Assembly (NCBI GenBank): GCA_903958285.1
Contig: CAJBSR010000073.1
Coordinates: 1 to 6,171, forward strand
Direction: 5' to 3'
Length of the DNA: 6,171 nucleotides
Source of the DNA: an uncultured Sphingomonadales bacterium
GTDB lineage: Bacteria > Pseudomonadota > Alphaproteobacteria > Sphingomonadales > Sphingomonadaceae
In this document: positions 1 through 6,171 of the stretch, in pieces
How the letters are laid out: the number at the start of each line of letters is the position of its first letter
Position numbering within the stretch: position 1 is the first letter of the stretch
Program-made: the position numbers and the translations under genes
Notes under the pieces: generated by a model
What the model saw: only the letters and a program-made list of their open reading frames with translations
Database searches by the model: none
What the model was told of the DNA's origin: nothing

Positions 1-230
1 ATATCTCCACCGCGTTGCGCGAAAATTCGGGCCTGCGCATCTTTGTCGGGCAGGGCTGGTATGACTTTGCCACGCCTTTTTATGCCGCAGAATATTCGCT
101 GACCCGCTCCGGCTTCCCGAAGGATCGCATCGAGTTCCAATACTATGACTCGGGCCACATGATGTACATTCGGGACGAGGACCGCGCGAAGCTGTCGCGC
201 GATGTCCGGGCGTTTATCAAGGCGCGTTGA
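1..230 (+). CDS. Serine carboxypeptidase-like protein (peptidase S10 family), C-terminal end only
   Basis: This is the 3' end of a gene entering from the left edge. The frame is open from base 3 and ends at TGA 228-230, giving 75 visible residues. It resembles the C-terminus of bacterial S10 (serine carboxypeptidase-like) alpha/beta hydrolases. GWYDFATPF carries the probable catalytic Asp (codon 63-65), and the later YDSGHMMY carries the probable catalytic His (codon 156-158). Their order, spacing and closeness to the C-terminus match the family. The nucleophilic Ser and any signal peptide lie off the window, so secretion cannot be judged. Known members remove C-terminal residues from peptides; the substrate here is unknown. 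The TTG at 15-17 is an internal codon, not a start. The gene converges on gltD and nothing visible links it to glutamate synthesis. Another alpha/beta hydrolase is possible but less likely given the GHMMY motif. Confidence 0.85.
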   Translation, partial: ISTALRENSGLRIFVGQGWYDFATPFYAAEYSLTRSGFPKDRIEFQYYDSGHMMYIRDEDRAKLSRDVRAFIKAR

Positions 231-236
231 ACGAAA

Positions 237-264
237 AAGGGCGGCACCTTGCGGGGCCGCCCTT
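237..264. terminator. Rho-independent terminator shared by convergent genes
   Basis: A perfect 9-bp inverted repeat (AAGGGCGGC at 237-245, GCCGCCCTT at 256-264) flanks a 10-base loop that could form two further G-C pairs. Read on the minus strand, the stem leads directly into a run of five U (complement of 234-238), a canonical intrinsic terminator for gltBD, starting about 20 bases past the gltD stop. Read on the plus strand, the stem is followed by CAGATTTTC, a weaker U-rich tail 6 bases past the peptidase stop. It therefore probably ends both transcripts, and more strongly on the gltD side. No transcript data are available to confirm this. Confidence 0.82.
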
Positions 265-283
265 CAGATTTTCGGTTGCTGTC

Positions 284-1720
284 TTAGCGGGGCAGTTCGG
301 TCTTACCCGTCAGATAGAGGTCGACCGCGCGGGCGCACTGGCGGCCTTCGCGGATCGCCCAGACGACGAGGCTCTGGCCCCGACGCATATCGCCGCAGGC
401 GAACACGCCGTCGCGGCTGGTTTCGTAATTCTCGGTATCGGCTGCCACATTGCCACGACCGTCGAGCGAGACTTCGGCCTGTTCGACCAAGCCGGGCTTG
501 CGCGGGCCGGTAAAGCCCATGGCGAGCAGGATCAGGTCTGCCTTGAGCGTGAACTCACTGCCTTCCATTTCGACCATCTTGCCGTCGACCCATTCCACGC
601 GGACGCATTCTAGGCCTTCGACATTGCCGTTGCTGCTCACGACCCGCTTGGTGAGGACTGCCCAATCGCGGTCACAACCTTCTTCATGGCTGGACGATGT
701 GCGCAGCTTCATGGGCCAATCTGGCCAGTTGAGCGCCTTGTCTTCCTTGGTCGGCGGCTTGGGCATGATTTCGATCTGCGTGACCGAAGCTGCGCCCTGA
801 CGGTTGGAGGTGCCCACACAGTCTGATCCGGTATCGCCGCCGCCGATCACCAGCACGTGCTTGCCAGTGGCCGTCAGCGTCCCACGCGGGGCGGCGCGCA
901 CTTCGTCATCGCCGGCATTGCGCTTGTTCTGCTGGGTCAGGAATTCCATCGCCAGACGGACGCCGGCGAGCTCTGCGCCCGGAATTTCGAGACGGCGTGC
1001 TTCTTCCGCACCACCCGACATGACGACGGCGTCGTAATTCTGCTGTAGGCTTTCAAACGACACCTGCACGCCGACTTCCATTGAGGTGCGGAATTCAACG
1101 CCTTCCGCTTCCATCTGGACGGCACGCCGGTTGATCAGGTGCTTTTCCATTTTGAAGTCGGGAATGCCGTAACGCATCAGCCCACCGATGCGGTCATTCT
1201 TTTCAAAGACCGTGACGGTGTGGCCCGCGCGGGCGAGCTGCTGTGCGCACGCCATGCCTGCAGGCCCAGACCCGACGACAGCGATCGACTTGCCGGTCTT
1301 TTTCGACGGGACAAGCGGCGTGATCCAGCCTTCTTCCCACCCGCGATCCACGATCTGGCATTCGATCGACTTGATGGTGACGGGCGAGTCATCAATGTTC
1401 AGCGTGCAGCTCGCCTCGCACGGGGCGGGGCAGATGCGGCCGGTAAATTCCGGGAAGTTGTTGGTCGAATGCAGCACTTCCAGCGCGTTGCGCCAGTCAT
1501 TTTCATAGACCAGGTTGTTCCAGTCCGGGATGATGTTGTTGACCGGGCAGCCATTGTGGCAAAACGGAATGCCGCAATTCATGCAGCGCGATGCCTGCCC
1601 GCGGATCGCATCTTCCGACATCGGAATCACGAATTCACGATAGTGCGACAGCCGCTCCTTAGGATCGGCATAGGTCCGGTCGGTCCGGTCGAGTTCGAGG
1701 AAGCCAGTGGCCTTGCCCAC
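284..1720 (-). CDS. gltD: Glutamate synthase [NADPH] small (beta) subunit GltD
   Basis: This complete 478-residue protein has the usual GltD length. It is the flavoprotein subunit of NADPH-GOGAT: it takes hydride from NADPH on FAD and sends electrons through [4Fe-4S] clusters to FMN in GltB. The N-terminal iron-sulfur domain (about 25-135) has [14 protein letters not shown] (C46, C49, C54, C58) and CPAPCEASC (C97, C101, C105), which are the cluster cysteines of the GltD/dihydropyrimidine dehydrogenase family. The FAD Rossmann motif is VVGSGPAG (148-155), with E173 at the end of the second strand. The NADPH-binding fold has VIGGGDTG (291-298) followed by SNRQGA. The C-terminal FAD motif is GVFACGD (438-444). 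The start is GTG at 1718-1720, supported by a Shine-Dalgarno GGAG seven bases upstream and by the N-terminus [12 protein letters not shown], where the family normally begins. It lies 22 bases after gltB in the same operon. All motifs are intact. Confidence 0.98.
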   Translation of the reverse strand: MGKATGFLELDRTDRTYADPKERLSHYREFVIPMSEDAIRGQASRCMNCGIPFCHNGCPVNNIIPDWNNLVYENDWRNALEVLHSTNNFPEFTGRICPAPCEASCTLNIDDSPVTIKSIECQIVDRGWEEGWITPLVPSKKTGKSIAVVGSGPAGMACAQQLARAGHTVTVFEKNDRIGGLMRYGIPDFKMEKHLINRRAVQMEAEGVEFRTSMEVGVQVSFESLQQNYDAVVMSGGAEEARRLEIPGAELAGVRLAMEFLTQQNKRNAGDDEVRAAPRGTLTATGKHVLVIGGGDTGSDCVGTSNRQGAASVTQIEIMPKPPTKEDKALNWPDWPMKLRTSSSHEEGCDRDWAVLTKRVVSSNGNVEGLECVRVEWVDGKMVEMEGSEFTLKADLILLAMGFTGPRKPGLVEQAEVSLDGRGNVAADTENYETSRDGVFACGDMRRGQSLVVWAIREGRQCARAVDLYLTGKTELPR

Positions 1721-1726
1721 GATCAG

Positions 1727-1731
1727 TCTCC
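1727..1731 (-). promoter_or_regulatory. Ribosome binding site of gltD
   Basis: On the minus strand GGAGA lies immediately upstream of the GTG start codon, with 6 bases between them (CTGATC). This good Shine-Dalgarno match decides the start. The next in-frame ATG is codon 34 (VIPM), which would cut into the conserved N-terminus. Confidence 0.85.
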
Positions 1732-1742
1732 AATAATCTTGA

Positions 1743-1747
<5 letters not shown>
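1732..1747. repeat. AT-rich palindrome spanning the gltB stop codon and the gltB-gltD spacer
   Basis: AATAATC and GATTATT form a perfect 7-base inverted repeat around a 2-base centre (TT on the plus strand). It contains the gltB stop codon (TAA, complement of 1743-1745) and abuts the gltD Shine-Dalgarno. As RNA it could form only about six A-U pairs with a four-base loop, so it is a weak hairpin. It has no U-tract and so is not a terminator. It stands out as almost purely A/T in GC-rich surroundings. A role in gltD translation or mRNA processing is speculative; it may simply be AT-rich spacer that keeps the ribosome site unstructured. Confidence 0.5.

Positions 1748-6171
<4,424 letters not shown>

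Noticed and set aside
227..613. 128-codon plus-strand open frame starting in the terminator region
   Set aside because: It begins at the end of the peptidase gene, runs through the terminator hairpin and then lies antisense to the 3' end of gltD, with no domain. It is not a credible gene.

Overview
The window looks like ordinary core chromosome of a GC-rich alphaproteobacterium. The glutamate synthase sequences and the downstream S10-type peptidase suggest a sphingomonad (Sphingomonadales). That placement rests on recalled family resemblance and gene neighbourhood, not on a search. Codons strongly favour G or C in the third position, and both glutamate synthase genes lack in-frame damage.

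Layout, left to right. Bases 1-230 (+ strand) hold the last 75 codons of a serine carboxypeptidase-like (peptidase S10) gene that begins outside the window. A 53-base gap (231-283) follows, with a strong GC-rich hairpin that can serve as a shared terminator for the convergent genes on either side. From 284 to the right edge the minus strand carries the glutamate synthase operon, transcribed right to left. gltB (large subunit) comes first; its 5' end lies beyond base 6171. gltD (small subunit, 284-1720) follows after a 22-base spacer, with a GTG start and a clear Shine-Dalgarno sequence. An AT-rich palindrome covers the gltB stop codon and most of that spacer.

GltB and GltD together form NADPH-dependent glutamate synthase (GOGAT). 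GltD oxidises NADPH on its FAD and passes electrons through iron-sulfur clusters to FMN in GltB. GltB hydrolyses glutamine, channels the ammonia internally and reductively aminates 2-oxoglutarate, giving two glutamates. With glutamine synthetase this is the main high-affinity ammonium assimilation route. The cofactor-binding motifs visible in both subunits are intact.

The operon promoter and the start of gltB, including the N-terminal catalytic cysteine, are outside the window. I found no mobile element, CRISPR array, RNA gene or unrecognised gene system. The several long open frames on the opposite strand are best explained as codon-bias shadows of gltB and gltD.
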